Shown piece by piece: positions 32,192 through 41,725 of a stretch of DNA of 64,000 bases. The stretch is taken from positions 620,001-684,000 of the forward strand of contig BQOK01000001.1 of assembly GCA_022835495.1 (NCBI GenBank), written 5' to 3'. How positions within the stretch are numbered: position 1 is the first letter of the stretch; every line of letters begins with the position of its first letter. A program made the position numbers and the translations under genes. The notes below the pieces were generated by a model. That model searched no databases. It was not told the origin of the DNA and was given only the letters and a program-made list of their open reading frames with translations. Source of the DNA: Oscillospiraceae bacterium. Lineage in GTDB: Bacteria > Bacillota > Clostridia > Oscillospirales > Ruminococcaceae.

Positions 32192-33982
32192 TTACATGCT
32201 CTCGGGAACGGTGATCTTGAACATGGTGAGCACGTTGGCAATGACCTGCTTGACCGCCAGGCACAGGGCCATGCGGGCCTGGCGCACCGCGGGCTCGGCC
32301 TCCTTGATGCGGCAGGTGTTATAGAACTTGTGGAACGCGCCCGCCAGGTCGATGACATACCGGGTGATGCGGGCGGGGTCGTATTTTTGGGCGGCCAGCA
32401 CGATCTCGGCGGGGAAGGCGCTCACGGCGCGGATGAGATCCAGCTCGGCGGGCTCGGCGAACTGCACCCCGGCCCAGGCCACAGGCCCCTCGTACTGCAC
32501 GCCCTCGGCGGCCAGCTTTTTGAGGATGGAGCAGATGCGGGCGTGGGCGTACTGCACATAATACACCGGGTTCTCGCTGTCCTCCCGGACGGCCAGGTCC
32601 AAATCGAAATCCATGGCGCTGCCCGCCTCGCGCATGTTGAAGAAAAAGCGGGTGGAATCGATGGGGGCCTCGTCCAGCAGGTCGCTGAGGGTGATGGCCT
32701 TGCCGGTGCGCTTGCTCATGCGCACGGGCTTGCCGTCCTTCATCAGGTTGACCAGCTGCATGAGCACGATGTCCAGCTTTTCGCCATCCAGGCCCACCGC
32801 GTCCATGGCGCCCTTCATGCGGGCCACGTGGCCGTGGTGGTCGGCGCCCCAGATGTCGATGGCGCGGGAGAAGCCCCGCACCGCCAGTTTATTATAATGG
32901 TAGGCAATGTCGGCCGCGAAGTAGGTGGGGATGCCGTTGGCCCGCACCAGAACCTCGTCCTTGACCTCGTCCTCGTCGCGCTTTTTGTTGGCCGCGCCGT
33001 ACTTTTCGGTGAACTGGGCGCTTTTGTACATCACGGCGCCGTCCGCGGCTTTGTAGCAGGCGCCGCTGGCCAGCAGCCTGTCCACCACGGCCTGCACCGC
33101 GCCCGAGTCGTGCAGGGCGCTCTCGCGGAACCACACGTCGTAATGGATACGGTATTTGGCCAGGTCCCGCTCAAGCCCCGCGATGTTTTTGGGCAGCGCG
33201 TAGCCGATCAGCGCGGCGCGGCGGGCTTCCTCGGCGGCCTCCACCAGGGCGTCGCCGTGCAGGGCGGCAAATTCTTTGGCGAGGGCCTTGATGTCCTCGC
33301 CCTGGTAGCCGTCTTCGGGGAAGGGCACGGCCTGCTCGCCCTGGTAGAGCTGGAGGTAGCGGGCCGAGAGGCTCTTGCCGAACTTCTGGATCTGGTTGCC
33401 CGCGTCGTTCACATAGAATTCGCGGGTCACATTGTAGCCGGCCCAGTCCAGCACGGCGGCCAGGCAATCGCCCAAAGCCCCGCCCCGGGCGTTGCCCAGG
33501 TGCATGGGGCCGGTGGGGTTGGCGGAAACGAATTCCACGTTGACCGCTTCGCCGCCGCCGTAGCCGGTGCGGCCGTACTGCCCGTTCAGGGTGGCGCCGT
33601 ACACCACGCTGGAGAACCAGGCGGGGGACAAAAACAGGTTGATGAAGCCGGGGCCGGCGATCTCGGCCTTTGAGAAAATGCTGTTTTCCAGGGCCGGCAG
33701 ATGGGCCAGAAGGGCCTCGGCGATCTGGCGGGGGGCCTTTTTAAAGGCGCGGGCCCCGGCCATGGCGAGGTTCGAGGCCACATCGCCGTTCTTTACGTCC
33801 GCCGGGATCTCCACGATGAAGGCGGGCAGCTCGGCGGCGGGCAGCGCGCCGGCGGCCATGGCCTTTTCGGCGGCCAGGGTCAGCAGGGCGCGGGCCTCGG
33901 CCAAAGCGTCCCGGCGGGGGTTATAGTTCTGATAAGCCTGCCGCATTTCTTCGGTCAGGGCGCCGTACTCGTTTGCGTCCAT
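32192..33982 (-). CDS. argS: Arginyl-tRNA synthetase
   Basis: The 596-residue class I synthetase charges tRNA-Arg. It has the N-terminal Add-1 domain (about 30-125), the HIGH-type motif SANPTGPMHLGNARGG (about 150), the WGADHHGHVARM segment, VRMSKRTGKAITL as the KMSKS-like loop, and a C-terminal DALR anticodon-binding domain. AAGGAG stands 8 bases before the ATG at 33982; the TTG two codons earlier is rejected. It follows the DUF1934 gene, the usual Firmicutes order. Confidence 0.97.
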   Translation of the reverse strand: MDANEYGALTEEMRQAYQNYNPRRDALAEARALLTLAAEKAMAAGALPAAELPAFIVEIPADVKNGDVASNLAMAGARAFKKAPRQIAEALLAHLPALENSIFSKAEIAGPGFINLFLSPAWFSSVVYGATLNGQYGRTGYGGGEAVNVEFVSANPTGPMHLGNARGGALGDCLAAVLDWAGYNVTREFYVNDAGNQIQKFGKSLSARYLQLYQGEQAVPFPEDGYQGEDIKALAKEFAALHGDALVEAAEEARRAALIGYALPKNIAGLERDLAKYRIHYDVWFRESALHDSGAVQAVVDRLLASGACYKAADGAVMYKSAQFTEKYGAANKKRDEDEVKDEVLVRANGIPTYFAADIAYHYNKLAVRGFSRAIDIWGADHHGHVARMKGAMDAVGLDGEKLDIVLMQLVNLMKDGKPVRMSKRTGKAITLSDLLDEAPIDSTRFFFNMREAGSAMDFDLDLAVREDSENPVYYVQYAHARICSILKKLAAEGVQYEGPVAWAGVQFAEPAELDLIRAVSAFPAEIVLAAQKYDPARITRYVIDLAGAFHKFYNTCRIKEAEPAVRQARMALCLAVKQVIANVLTMFKITVPESM

Positions 33983-34058
33983 GTTCAATTCTCCTTGTTC
34001 CTTCCTTTTTTACGTCTGCCGCCCGGAGCCGGGCGATTTGGGGGCGGGAGGCGCGCCG

Positions 34059-34499
34059 TCAGGCCGGGGGCCCGGCCCGGCGCACCGTGATTTTTACGAG
34101 GTTTTTGCTGAGAATGGAATTCTGGTCGGCGTCCAGGGTGTAGCTGAACTCGACCTCGCCCCCCTCGTCGGTGAGGCGGTTTGAAATGGCGTCGGCCGCG
34201 ACGCCCAGGGTGAGCGCGCCCTCGCCGGTGTCGTAATGGCACAGGTGGCGCACGCCCTTTTCAATGATGAGCTGGCTTGCGGCGGGGCCGAAGCGCAGCA
34301 TGGCAACCCGCCGGCCGTCCTGCGCGACCTTTACGGTGGTGGTGCAGCCTGCGTAGCCGGTGGTTTCGCTTTCCTGATAGCTGATAAAAAAGCTGCCGTT
34401 CTTTTTTAAAAAGCTGCCCCGGGTCATCAGCTGGACCTGGTCGTCGCCGCCGTCCTGTTCCATGCGGCCGTCGATCCGGATGAGATAATCCTCGTTCAT
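34059..34499 (-). CDS. DUF1934 (YwiB-like) beta-barrel protein
   Basis: The 146-residue protein is a predicted all-beta, calycin-like DUF1934 protein (DYLIRIDGRM, FISYQESETTGYAGCTTTVKV, VEFSYTLDAD). The role is unknown; in Bacillus the homologue ywiB also stands next to argS, which supports the call. The ATG at 34499 starts the family N-terminus; an upstream in-frame start overlaps murI and is rejected. Confidence 0.85.
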   Translation of the reverse strand: MNEDYLIRIDGRMEQDGGDDQVQLMTRGSFLKKNGSFFISYQESETTGYAGCTTTVKVAQDGRRVAMLRFGPAASQLIIEKGVRHLCHYDTGEGALTLGVAADAISNRLTDEGGEVEFSYTLDADQNSILSKNLVKITVRRAGPPA

Positions 34500-34515
34500 G
34501 GCACGTCCCTTCGCT

Positions 34516-35331
34516 TTAAAAACTTTCAATGGCGACCCGCTCCACAGGGCCCGCGCCCTGCGGGCCAATGAAGAGCCTCAGCGAGGCCTCGAACCCCTCG
34601 GGAAGGTCGCTGACGTAATAATCGGTGCCGCCCGCGGCGCCGGGGGGCGCCAGCAGCCCGGCCTGCGCCAGGCTGCGGCTGGCCACCAGGGCGGTCTCGC
34701 GCCCCGGGTCGATCAGGGTGACGTCCGGCCCCATGACCTGCCCGATGATGTGGGCGATGAGGGGGTAGTGGGTGCAGCCCAGGATGAGGGTGTCCACATG
34801 GGCGGCCCTGACCGGGGCCAGATACTCCCGCGCAATGGTGGTGGTGACCGCGTCGCCCGGCTCCACATAGCCGTTTTCCACCAGGGGCACGAACATGGGG
34901 CAGCTGCGGGCCACCACCTGCACGCCGGGCAACAGCGCGCGCAGGCGCTGGGCATAGCTGCCGCTGCGGATGGTGGCCGCCGTGCCGATGACCCCGATGC
35001 GGCCGGTGCGGGTGGCCTGGGCTGCGGCCCGGGCCGCAGCGTCCAGCACGCCGGCATAGGGCACGGGCAGAGTGGCGGCGTAGGCAGGGGGCAGCACGCT
35101 GCTGATGGTGCCGCAGGCGGCCAGCAAAAACTTTACGTTTTTGGAGAGCAGAAAGCGGATGTCCTGCCGGGCGTACTGCAAAATGGTTTCGGGGCTGCGG
35201 CTGCCGTAGGGCACGCGGCCTGTGTCGCCGAAATAGACCAGACGCTCGCGGGGAAGAAGTGCCTGGAGCTCCCGCACGGCGGTGAGCCCCCCCACGCCCG
35301 AGTCGAATACCCCGATGGGCCGCTCATCCAT
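34516..35331 (-). CDS. murI: Glutamate racemase
   Basis: The 271-residue enzyme makes D-glutamate for peptidoglycan. It has FDSGVGGLTAVREL (residues 9-22), YFGDTGRVPYG, the first catalytic cysteine Cys73 in LAACGTISS (CGT in place of the common CNT), and the second, Cys186, in LGCTHYPLI. Its start overlaps the ddl stop by 8 bases, so the two cell-wall genes are coupled. The CGT variant is seen in some Clostridia as far as known. Confidence 0.94.
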   Translation of the reverse strand: MDERPIGVFDSGVGGLTAVRELQALLPRERLVYFGDTGRVPYGSRSPETILQYARQDIRFLLSKNVKFLLAACGTISSVLPPAYAATLPVPYAGVLDAAARAAAQATRTGRIGVIGTAATIRSGSYAQRLRALLPGVQVVARSCPMFVPLVENGYVEPGDAVTTTIAREYLAPVRAAHVDTLILGCTHYPLIAHIIGQVMGPDVTLIDPGRETALVASRSLAQAGLLAPPGAAGGTDYYVSDLPEGFEASLRLFIGPQGAGPVERVAIESF

Positions 35332-36403
35332 GGCGCACCCCCGCGCGCTGCAGCGCCAGCTGCACCAGCCGGTCTGCGAGCTTGGGCAGGGGCAGGCCCG
35401 CCGCCTCCATGAGCTTTGGATACATGCTGATGGCGGTGAAGCCGGGCATGGTGTTGATCTCGTTCACCAGCACCGTGCCGTCCGTTTCGACAAAAAAGTC
35501 GCACCGGGCAAGGCCCTGGCAGCCCAGGGCGGCATAGGCCTTTTCGGCAAGGGCCTTTACTTCCTGCAGTTTTTCCGGGGTGAGATCTGCCGGGATCAGG
35601 GTGCGGCTGGTGCCCAGCAGGTATTTGTCGCTGTAGGTATAGAATTCCTCGCTGGCGAGGATCTCGCCCGGGCGGGTGGATTCCGCGGGGCCGTTGCCCA
35701 GCACCGCACACTCGACCTCCTGCCCCTTTACAAAGCGCTCGAAGACCACCTTGTCGTCCTCGGCCAGGGCGGTGGCCACCGCCTTTTGGAAGCCCGCTTG
35801 ATCGGCCGCTTTGCTGATGCCCACGCTGCTGCCCGCGTTGGCGGGCTTTACAAAGATGGGGTAGCCCAGCGTTTGGCTGACCCGCGCTTCCAGCGCGTCA
35901 AGGTCCGCGCACTCGGCGCGGCCGGCCCAGGTCCAGGCGCAGCGGGGCACGCCCGCGGCGTCCAGCAGGGTGTTGGCCACCGCCTTGTCCATGCAGACGG
36001 CGCTTGCCAGCACGCCGCAGCCCACGTAAGGGATGCCCGCCAGCTCCAAAAGGCCCTGGACGGTGCCATCCTCGCCGTTTTTGCCGTGGAGCACCGGAAT
36101 GACCACGTCCACCGGCAGCACGATGGCCTGGCCGCTGAGCCCGCGCAGCAAAAGGCCGTGGTCGGCGCGGTCGGGGCTGACCACGCAGGGCTGGCAGTCG
36201 CCGCACAGCTCCCAGCTGCCGTCCGGCATGCGGTCGGCGGGGCCGGGGTAGTAGAGCCAGCGGCCGTCTTTGGTGATGCCGATCTTATATACATGGTACT
36301 TTTCTTCACACAGCGCGTCGGCAAAGGTCTTGGCCGACACCCGGCTCACGTCGTGCTCGCTGGAAACGCCGCCGAACAGCAGCGCCACGTTCAGTTTGTT
36401 CAT
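35324..36403 (-). CDS. ddl: D-alanine--D-alanine ligase
   Basis: The 359-residue ATP-grasp ligase makes D-Ala-D-Ala for peptidoglycan. It has VALLFGGVSSEHDVS (residues 6-20), VVIPVLHGKNGEDGTVQG, the phosphate-binding IFVKPANAGSSVGI, the ligand YSDKYLLGT (a Tyr-type omega loop, as in D-Ala-D-Ala rather than D-Ala-D-lactate ligases), and a late VNEINTMPGFT. The ATG at 36403 starts the family N-terminus; the in-frame extension to 36466 is rejected. First gene of ddl-murI-DUF1934-argS. Confidence 0.95.
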   Translation of the reverse strand: MNKLNVALLFGGVSSEHDVSRVSAKTFADALCEEKYHVYKIGITKDGRWLYYPGPADRMPDGSWELCGDCQPCVVSPDRADHGLLLRGLSGQAIVLPVDVVIPVLHGKNGEDGTVQGLLELAGIPYVGCGVLASAVCMDKAVANTLLDAAGVPRCAWTWAGRAECADLDALEARVSQTLGYPIFVKPANAGSSVGISKAADQAGFQKAVATALAEDDKVVFERFVKGQEVECAVLGNGPAESTRPGEILASEEFYTYSDKYLLGTSRTLIPADLTPEKLQEVKALAEKAYAALGCQGLARCDFFVETDGTVLVNEINTMPGFTAISMYPKLMEAAGLPLPKLADRLVQLALQRAGVRHG

Positions 36404-36569
36404 ACGCTTTGAAACCCTTCTCTCCACAGGGGCCGCGCCCCGCAAAATGCCCTTCCATGGGCCCACAGCCCATAAGTATTCTTAATATACCATAAAAATA
36501 CGCAGGTGACTAGTGGAACAATGGCATAAGGAAGCGGGGCGCAGGCGCGAAAATTCTGTGGATTTGCTC

Positions 36570-36598
36570 TTGACGGGGCGGGGGGCGTGTGATATGAT
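36570..36598 (+). promoter_or_regulatory. Promoter of the rpmG-secE-nusG operon
   Basis: TTGACG (36570-36575) and TATGAT (36593-36598) are 17 bases apart. The gap from ddl (36404-36704) holds this promoter and a leader of about 100 bases with a TGCAGG...CCTGCA inverted repeat, but no gene. Confidence 0.65.
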
Positions 36599-36704
36599 TG
36601 TATCACCTCTTTTGCAGGTTTATTTTTTTGTGCCCATTTTCGGGCGCGGCCTGCAACTTTCGAGGGAGGCTGAACAAACCGTTAAATGGAGGTGCCGAAG
36701 ACAA

Positions 36705-36854
36705 ATGAGAGTGAAGATCACCCTGGCCTGCACGGAGTGCAAACAGCGCAACTACAACACCAAGAAGAACAAGAAGAACAGCCCTGACCGGCTCGAGATG
36801 AAAAAGTATTGCCGCTTCTGCAAAAAGCATACTGTGCATCGCGAGACCAAGTAA
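36705..36854 (+). CDS. rpmG: 50S ribosomal protein L33
   Basis: The 49-residue basic protein has the zinc-binding form of L33: [10 protein letters not shown] and YCRFCKKHT give two CxxC pairs. It is part of the large ribosomal subunit. The start at 36705 has TGGAGGTG upstream; it lies 15 bases before secE, the usual Firmicutes order rpmG-secE-nusG. Confidence 0.95.
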   Translation: MRVKITLACTECKQRNYNTKKNKKNSPDRLEMKKYCRFCKKHTVHRETK

Positions 36855-36869
36855 GAAAGGCGGGAGAAC

Positions 36870-37121
36870 ATGGCTGAAACAAGCAGCAAAAAGCCCGGCT
36901 TCTTCACCAAGGTCAAGAATTGGTTCAAGGGCATCGGCAAGTATTTCCGCGATACCAGGAGCGAGCTCAAAAAGGTGGTGTGGCCCAGCAAAAAGCAGGT
37001 CATCAACAACACCATCGTGGTGATCGTGGTTGTGCTGATCGCATCCGTGTTCATTCTGTTGCTGGACATGCTGTTCGGCAGCGGCATGAGCCTGATCTTG
37101 GATCTGGCCGCCAAGCTGTAA
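36870..37121 (+). CDS. secE: Preprotein translocase subunit SecE
   Basis: The 83-residue protein has the SecE amphipathic segment (SELKKVVWPSKKQVINNT, about residues 31-48) and one transmembrane helix (about 49-70). It is the small essential clamp of SecYEG in the plasma membrane. GGCGGGAG precedes its ATG. Placed between rpmG and nusG as expected. Confidence 0.95.
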   Translation: MAETSSKKPGFFTKVKNWFKGIGKYFRDTRSELKKVVWPSKKQVINNTIVVIVVVLIASVFILLLDMLFGSGMSLILDLAAKL

Positions 37122-37170
37122 GGCCCGCGATCCGCGGCGCCGATATCCTGAAAGCGGGAGGGAGCACAGT

Positions 37171-37692
37171 ATGGAAGATCAGGCAATGTGGTATGTGGTG
37201 CATACCTATTCCGGTTACGAGAACAAGGTGGCCACCAATCTTGAAACCATTGTGGAGAACCGCCGCCTGCAGGAACTGATCCACGAGGTGAAGGTTCCGG
37301 TGGAGATGGTGCCCGAGCTGAAGGACGGCAAGGAGCGCATTGTGGAGCGCAAGCTCTTCCCCGGCTACGTGCTGGTGAAGATGGTCATGACCGACGAGAG
37401 CTGGTACGTGGTGCGCAACTGCCGCGGCGTGACCGGCTTTGTGGGGTCCACTTCCAAGCCCATCCCCCTTTCGGAAGAAGAGGTGGCAAAGCTTGGGGTG
37501 GAGGCCGAGCACGAGCTCACGGTGGACTATGCCGAGGGCGACAATGTGGAGATCACCGGCGGACCCCTGGAGGGCTTTGTGGGCCTGGTGGAGAGCATCG
37601 ACCTGCAAAAGCAGAAGGTCAGGGTCAAGGTTTCCATGTTCGGGCGCGAGACCAGCGCCGAATTGGACCTGAACCAGGCCAAACCCCTGTAA
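37171..37692 (+). CDS. nusG: Transcription termination/antitermination protein NusG
   Basis: The 173-residue protein has the NGN domain (MWYVVHTYSGYENKV and LFPGYVLVKM) and the C-terminal KOW domain (about 120-170, EGDNVEITGGPLEGFVGLV). It binds RNA polymerase clamp and links it to Rho or the ribosome. Follows secE by 49 bases. Confidence 0.96.
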   Translation: MEDQAMWYVVHTYSGYENKVATNLETIVENRRLQELIHEVKVPVEMVPELKDGKERIVERKLFPGYVLVKMVMTDESWYVVRNCRGVTGFVGSTSKPIPLSEEEVAKLGVEAEHELTVDYAEGDNVEITGGPLEGFVGLVESIDLQKQKVRVKVSMFGRETSAELDLNQAKPL

Positions 37693-37730
37693 CAAGACCC
37701 CTGGACGTGCCCGCACGGCGGGCGAAACAC

Positions 37731-37820
37731 TGGTAAGAGCCGCGCGCTGCGCGGTTTTTATAGGGCTCCGGCGCGCCGGTGCCCGTGGGAGGGCCGCTTT
37801 TGCGGCCCGCTAGCTTACCA
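37731..37820 (+). ncRNA. Structured leader before rplK, candidate L1/L11 autoregulatory RNA
   Basis: A 7-bp closing stem TGGTAAG/CTTACCA (37731-37737 and 37814-37820) encloses three hairpins: 37740-37754 (CCGCGC/GCGCGG, followed by five T, so terminator-like), 37763-37784 and 37791-37808. This gives a four-way junction ending 23 bases before rplK. L1 autoregulates the rplKA operon in known bacteria by binding a leader; that this RNA does so is inference. Confidence 0.55.
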
Positions 37821-37843
37821 CAAATTTTGGAGGTGCAATTGAA

Positions 37844-38269
37844 ATGGCGCAGAAAGTAACTGGTTACATCAAGCTGCAGATCCCGGCCGGCAAAGCGACC
37901 CCGGCCCCCCCTGTTGGCCCGGCGCTTGGCCAGCACGGCGTGAACATCATGGCGTTCACCAAAGAGTTCAACGAGCGTACCCAGAAGGATATGGGCTACA
38001 TCATCCCGGTGGTCATTACCGTGTATGCAGACCGTTCCTTCAGCTTCATCACCAAAACTCCTCCGGCCCCTGTGCTGATTAAAAAGGCCTGCGGCATCGA
38101 GAGCGGTTCCGGCGTGCCCAACAAGACCAAGGTGGCAAGCATCACCAAGGCCCAGCTGGAAGAGATCGCCAAGACCAAGATGCCCGACCTGAACGCTGCC
38201 GACCTGGACAGCGCCGTCCGCATGATCGCCGGCACCTGCCGCAGCATGGGCGTCACCGTTACCGAGTGA
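37844..38269 (+). CDS. rplK: 50S ribosomal protein L11
   Basis: The 141-residue protein matches L11: [20 protein letters not shown] at the N-terminus, [15 protein letters not shown], and the C-terminal RNA-binding [12 protein letters not shown]. It forms the GTPase-associated stalk base. TTTTGGAGG precedes the ATG. Confidence 0.97.
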   Translation: MAQKVTGYIKLQIPAGKATPAPPVGPALGQHGVNIMAFTKEFNERTQKDMGYIIPVVITVYADRSFSFITKTPPAPVLIKKACGIESGSGVPNKTKVASITKAQLEEIAKTKMPDLNAADLDSAVRMIAGTCRSMGVTVTE

Positions 38270-38330
38270 ACCCCTTGCCGCAAGACGTGGGAGGAAATAA
38301 TCCGATATACCACACAGGAGGAAAAGAGTA

Positions 38331-39026
<696 letters not shown>

Positions 39027-39071
39027 GCACAGCGCTTTTGAAAAAAGCGCTGTGCGCCGCGTGCGGAGCGC

Positions 39072-39100
39072 TTGACAAATCCGTTTTGGAACGGTATACT
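39072..39100 (+). promoter_or_regulatory. Strong promoter of rplJL
   Basis: TTGACA (39072-39077) and TATACT (39095-39100), 17 bases apart, is close to consensus. It drives rplJ-rplL separately from rplKA. Confidence 0.85.
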
Positions 39101-39106
39101 ATGAAT

Positions 39107-39235
39107 TGCTGTTTTTAAGACAGCAGGTGCTCATACCAGCGTAAAGGGCTTTGCCCGCCTGCCGAGAAACGCATAGACTACGAACCTTTTGTAGCTTTAT
39201 GCCCCTTTCCCGGCTTGCCGGGAAAGGGGCTTTTT
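39107..39235 (+). ncRNA. Ribosomal protein L10 leader with terminator-like stem
   Basis: The RNA between the rplJ promoter and rplJ folds as a GC-rich L10 leader and ends in a 14-bp stem (39201-39214 and 39217-39230) plus five T. Such leaders bind the L10(L12)4 complex and attenuate rplJL. The position, promoter and terminator support it; the kink-turn core was not modelled. Confidence 0.75.
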
Positions 39236-39290
39236 ATGCGCTCTTAAAACGCGAGAGAACAAACATCAGTCGAAACGAGGTGAAACCAAA

Positions 39291-39800
39291 ATGCCCAGTG
39301 CAAAGATTCTGACCGCAAAGCAGGCCTATGTGGCCGAGCTGAAAGAAAAGATTGCGAACTCCGTGGCGGGCGTGGTGGTCGATTACAAAGGCATCAATGT
39401 GGCCGACGACACCAAGCTGCGCAAGGAGCTGCGCGAAGCCGGGGTGGAGTACTTCGTTGTGAAGAACACCATGCTGCGGCTGGCCATTGGCGGCACCGAG
39501 CTGGAAGGCATGCAGGAAGTGCTGGAAGGCACCACCGCCATTGCCATTTCCACCGAGGACCGCATTGCCGCGGCCCGCACCCTGTGCAAATACGCTGACG
39601 CCTCCAAGGGCAAGTTCAGCGTGAAGACCGGTTACATGGACGGCGCTGTGATGGACAAGACGGAAGTGGAGTCGATCGCCAAGCTGCCCGGCCTGGAAGG
39701 CATGCTCTCCATGTTTGCCGGCGCCCTTACCAGCACCCTCAGCGGCCTGGCCGTGGCCATGCAGGCCTATGTGGACAAGACCGAGGAGCCCGCTGCGTAA
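39291..39800 (+). CDS. rplJ: 50S ribosomal protein L10
   Basis: The 169-residue protein matches L10 (KQAYVAELKEKIANSVAGVVVDYKG, VEYFVVKNTMLRLA). It forms the base of the L7/L12 stalk. A GAGG-type site precedes its ATG; expression is controlled by the leader upstream. Confidence 0.96.
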   Translation: MPSAKILTAKQAYVAELKEKIANSVAGVVVDYKGINVADDTKLRKELREAGVEYFVVKNTMLRLAIGGTELEGMQEVLEGTTAIAISTEDRIAAARTLCKYADASKGKFSVKTGYMDGAVMDKTEVESIAKLPGLEGMLSMFAGALTSTLSGLAVAMQAYVDKTEEPAA

Positions 39801-39876
39801 CAAAACCGTTATCCACGGCCGGTGCGCTTAAAGCGCGCGGCCCCCACAAAAAACAATACTATTGGAGGTAAATACA

Positions 39877-40251
39877 ATGGCTTCTGAGAAAATCACCAAG
39901 ATCATTGACGCTGTGAAAGAGCTGAGCGTTCTGGAGCTGAAAGAGCTGATCGATACCTACTGCGAGGAGTTCGGCGTGTCCGCCGTGGCCGCTGCCGCTC
40001 CCGCTGCCGGCGGCGCTGCCGCTCCCGCTGCGGAAGAGAAGACCGAGTTCGACGTGGTGCTGGCCGAGGTTGGCGCCAACAAGATGGCTGTGATCAAGAC
40101 CGTGAAGGAAGTGACCGGCCTGGGCCTGAAGGAAGCGAAGGACCTGGTGGACAACGCCCCCAAGACCCTGAAGGAGGCTGCCTCCAAGGCCGACGCCGAA
40201 GAGATGAAGAAGAAGCTGGAAGAAGCCGGCGCCAAGATCGAGCTGAAATAA
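39877..40251 (+). CDS. rplL: 50S ribosomal protein L7/L12
   Basis: The 124-residue protein has the N-terminal dimerisation part ([23 protein letters not shown]), an Ala/Pro-rich hinge (about 36-55) and the C-terminal factor-binding domain ([36 protein letters not shown]). ATG at 39877 with TTGGAGG upstream. It is followed by a terminator, not by rpoB. Confidence 0.97.
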   Translation: MASEKITKIIDAVKELSVLELKELIDTYCEEFGVSAVAAAAPAAGGAAAPAAEEKTEFDVVLAEVGANKMAVIKTVKEVTGLGLKEAKDLVDNAPKTLKEAASKADAEEMKKKLEEAGAKIELK

Positions 40252-40279
40252 GTTTTTTCGCACCCTTGAGCATCTGCAA

Positions 40280-40311
40280 GGCCGCCGCCCATTTTGGGCG
40301 GCGGCCTTTTT
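40280..40311 (+). terminator. Terminator after rplL
   Basis: An 11-bp stem (arms 40280-40290 and 40296-40306) with loop ATTTT is followed by five T. It ends the rplJL transcript. Confidence 0.9.
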
Positions 40312-40482
40312 GCGCAGCACAAGAGGCGGGAGCAGAGGGGGCGGAGGTTTGACATTCACGGCGTTCGGGGCTAGAATTTAGAAAGCAGGGCGCCCCGGGG
40401 CCAAAGGCGGGGAACGGCCGGGCCGGAACAAACCGACGGAGAAAAACGGGGACAAAACAGCGAAAGGAAAGCGGGCGACACG

Positions 40483-41622
40483 ATGGAATACAGGCAGATC
40501 GGCAAAACGGGAGAAAAGAGCAGCATTATAGGGCTGGGGTGCGAACACCTGGACGGAAAGCCCTTTGAGCAGGTACAGGAAACGGTGGACGCCGCCCTGG
40601 AAAACGGGGTCAACCTGCTGGATGTTTTTATGCCGGGCGACGAGGTGCGGCAAAATATTGCCAGGGCGCTGGGCGGCCGCCGCAGCCAGGTGATGATCCA
40701 GGGGCACATCGGCTCCACCGACGTGAACGAGCAGTACGACATCAGCCGGGACCTGCCCACGGCAAAGCGGTACTTTGAAAGGCTGCTGCAGATTTTTGGC
40801 TACATTGACTTTGGCATGATGTTTTTTATTGATTCCGAGGAGGATTATAAGGGCGTTTTTGAGACCGGCTTTGCGGATTATGTGAGCAGCCTGAAACAGC
40901 AGGGCTACATCCGGCACATCGGCTTCAGCTCGCACAACCCCCGCACGGCGGCACGGGTGATCGGGACGGGGCTGCCGGAGATGATGATGTTCAGCATCAA
41001 CCCGGCGTTTGACCTGTACCCGGCCGAGACGAACGCCCTGAACGCGCTGGATGAGGGGCTGGACCGGGCGGCCTTCCGGGGCTTTGACCCGGAGCGGGCG
41101 GCGCTTTATGCGCTGTGCGAACAAAAGGGCGTGGGCATTACCGTGATGAAAACGCTGGGGGCGGGCAAGCTGATCTCGGCGGAGCACACTCCCTTTGACC
41201 GGCCGCTGACGGTGGGCCAGTGCATCCATTACGCGCTGACCCGGCCCGCGGTGGCCAGCGTGATGCTGGGCTGCCAGAGCCGCGCCCAGGTGCTGGACGC
41301 GGTGCGTTACCTGGACCTGAGCGATGCGGAGCGGGACTACACCTCGGTGATGGGCACGCTGCGCAGCGATTTTGCGGGCAACTGCGTGTATTGCAGCCAC
41401 TGCCAGCCCTGCCCGGCGGGCATTGACATTGCGGCGGTGAACAAATATCTGGACATCGCCCGGCTGGACCCCGCGCAGGTGCCGCCCTCGATCCGCTCGC
41501 ACTACGCGGGGCTTGCCCACGGCGGCGGCGAGTGCATCGGCTGCGGAAGCTGCGAAAAGCGCTGCCCGTTCGGGGTGCCGGTGGTGAAGAACATGGCCGC
41601 TGCCGCGGAGATCTTTGGCTGA
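40483..41622 (+). CDS. Aldo/keto reductase with C-terminal Fe-S domain
   Basis: The 379-residue protein has a TIM-barrel aldo/keto reductase domain (about 1-290, starting YRQIGKTGEKSSIIGLG; HIGFSSHNPRTA) and a C-terminal 4Fe-4S ferredoxin-like domain: NCVYCSHCQPCPAGI and ECIGCGSCEKRCPF, eight cysteines for two clusters. Such fusions are common in Clostridia and probably pass electrons from ferredoxin to a carbonyl. Substrate unknown. Confidence 0.9.
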   Translation: MEYRQIGKTGEKSSIIGLGCEHLDGKPFEQVQETVDAALENGVNLLDVFMPGDEVRQNIARALGGRRSQVMIQGHIGSTDVNEQYDISRDLPTAKRYFERLLQIFGYIDFGMMFFIDSEEDYKGVFETGFADYVSSLKQQGYIRHIGFSSHNPRTAARVIGTGLPEMMMFSINPAFDLYPAETNALNALDEGLDRAAFRGFDPERAALYALCEQKGVGITVMKTLGAGKLISAEHTPFDRPLTVGQCIHYALTRPAVASVMLGCQSRAQVLDAVRYLDLSDAERDYTSVMGTLRSDFAGNCVYCSHCQPCPAGIDIAAVNKYLDIARLDPAQVPPSIRSHYAGLAHGGGECIGCGSCEKRCPFGVPVVKNMAAAAEIFG

Positions 41623-41672
41623 AAAAGAGGCCGCGGCAGATCTGCCGGTTCCGAAAACAAGACGCAGAAAAC

Positions 41673-41715
41673 GCGCCCCCACAGCCCGGAAAGGCTGCTT
41701 TGGGGGCGCATTTTT
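41673..41715. terminator. Terminator between the aldo/keto reductase and the ECF locus
   Basis: An outer 9-bp stem (41673-41681 with 41701-41709) and an inner CAGCC/GGCTG (41682-41686 with 41693-41697) are followed by ATTTTT on the plus strand and GTTTT on the minus strand. It serves two convergent genes. Confidence 0.8.
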
Positions 41716-41725
41716 CGTTTGTTTG

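Noticed and set aside
36513-36704. Upstream extension of rpmG to 36513
   Set aside because: It would cross the promoter; the 49-residue start matches L33 length and has GGAGG upstream.
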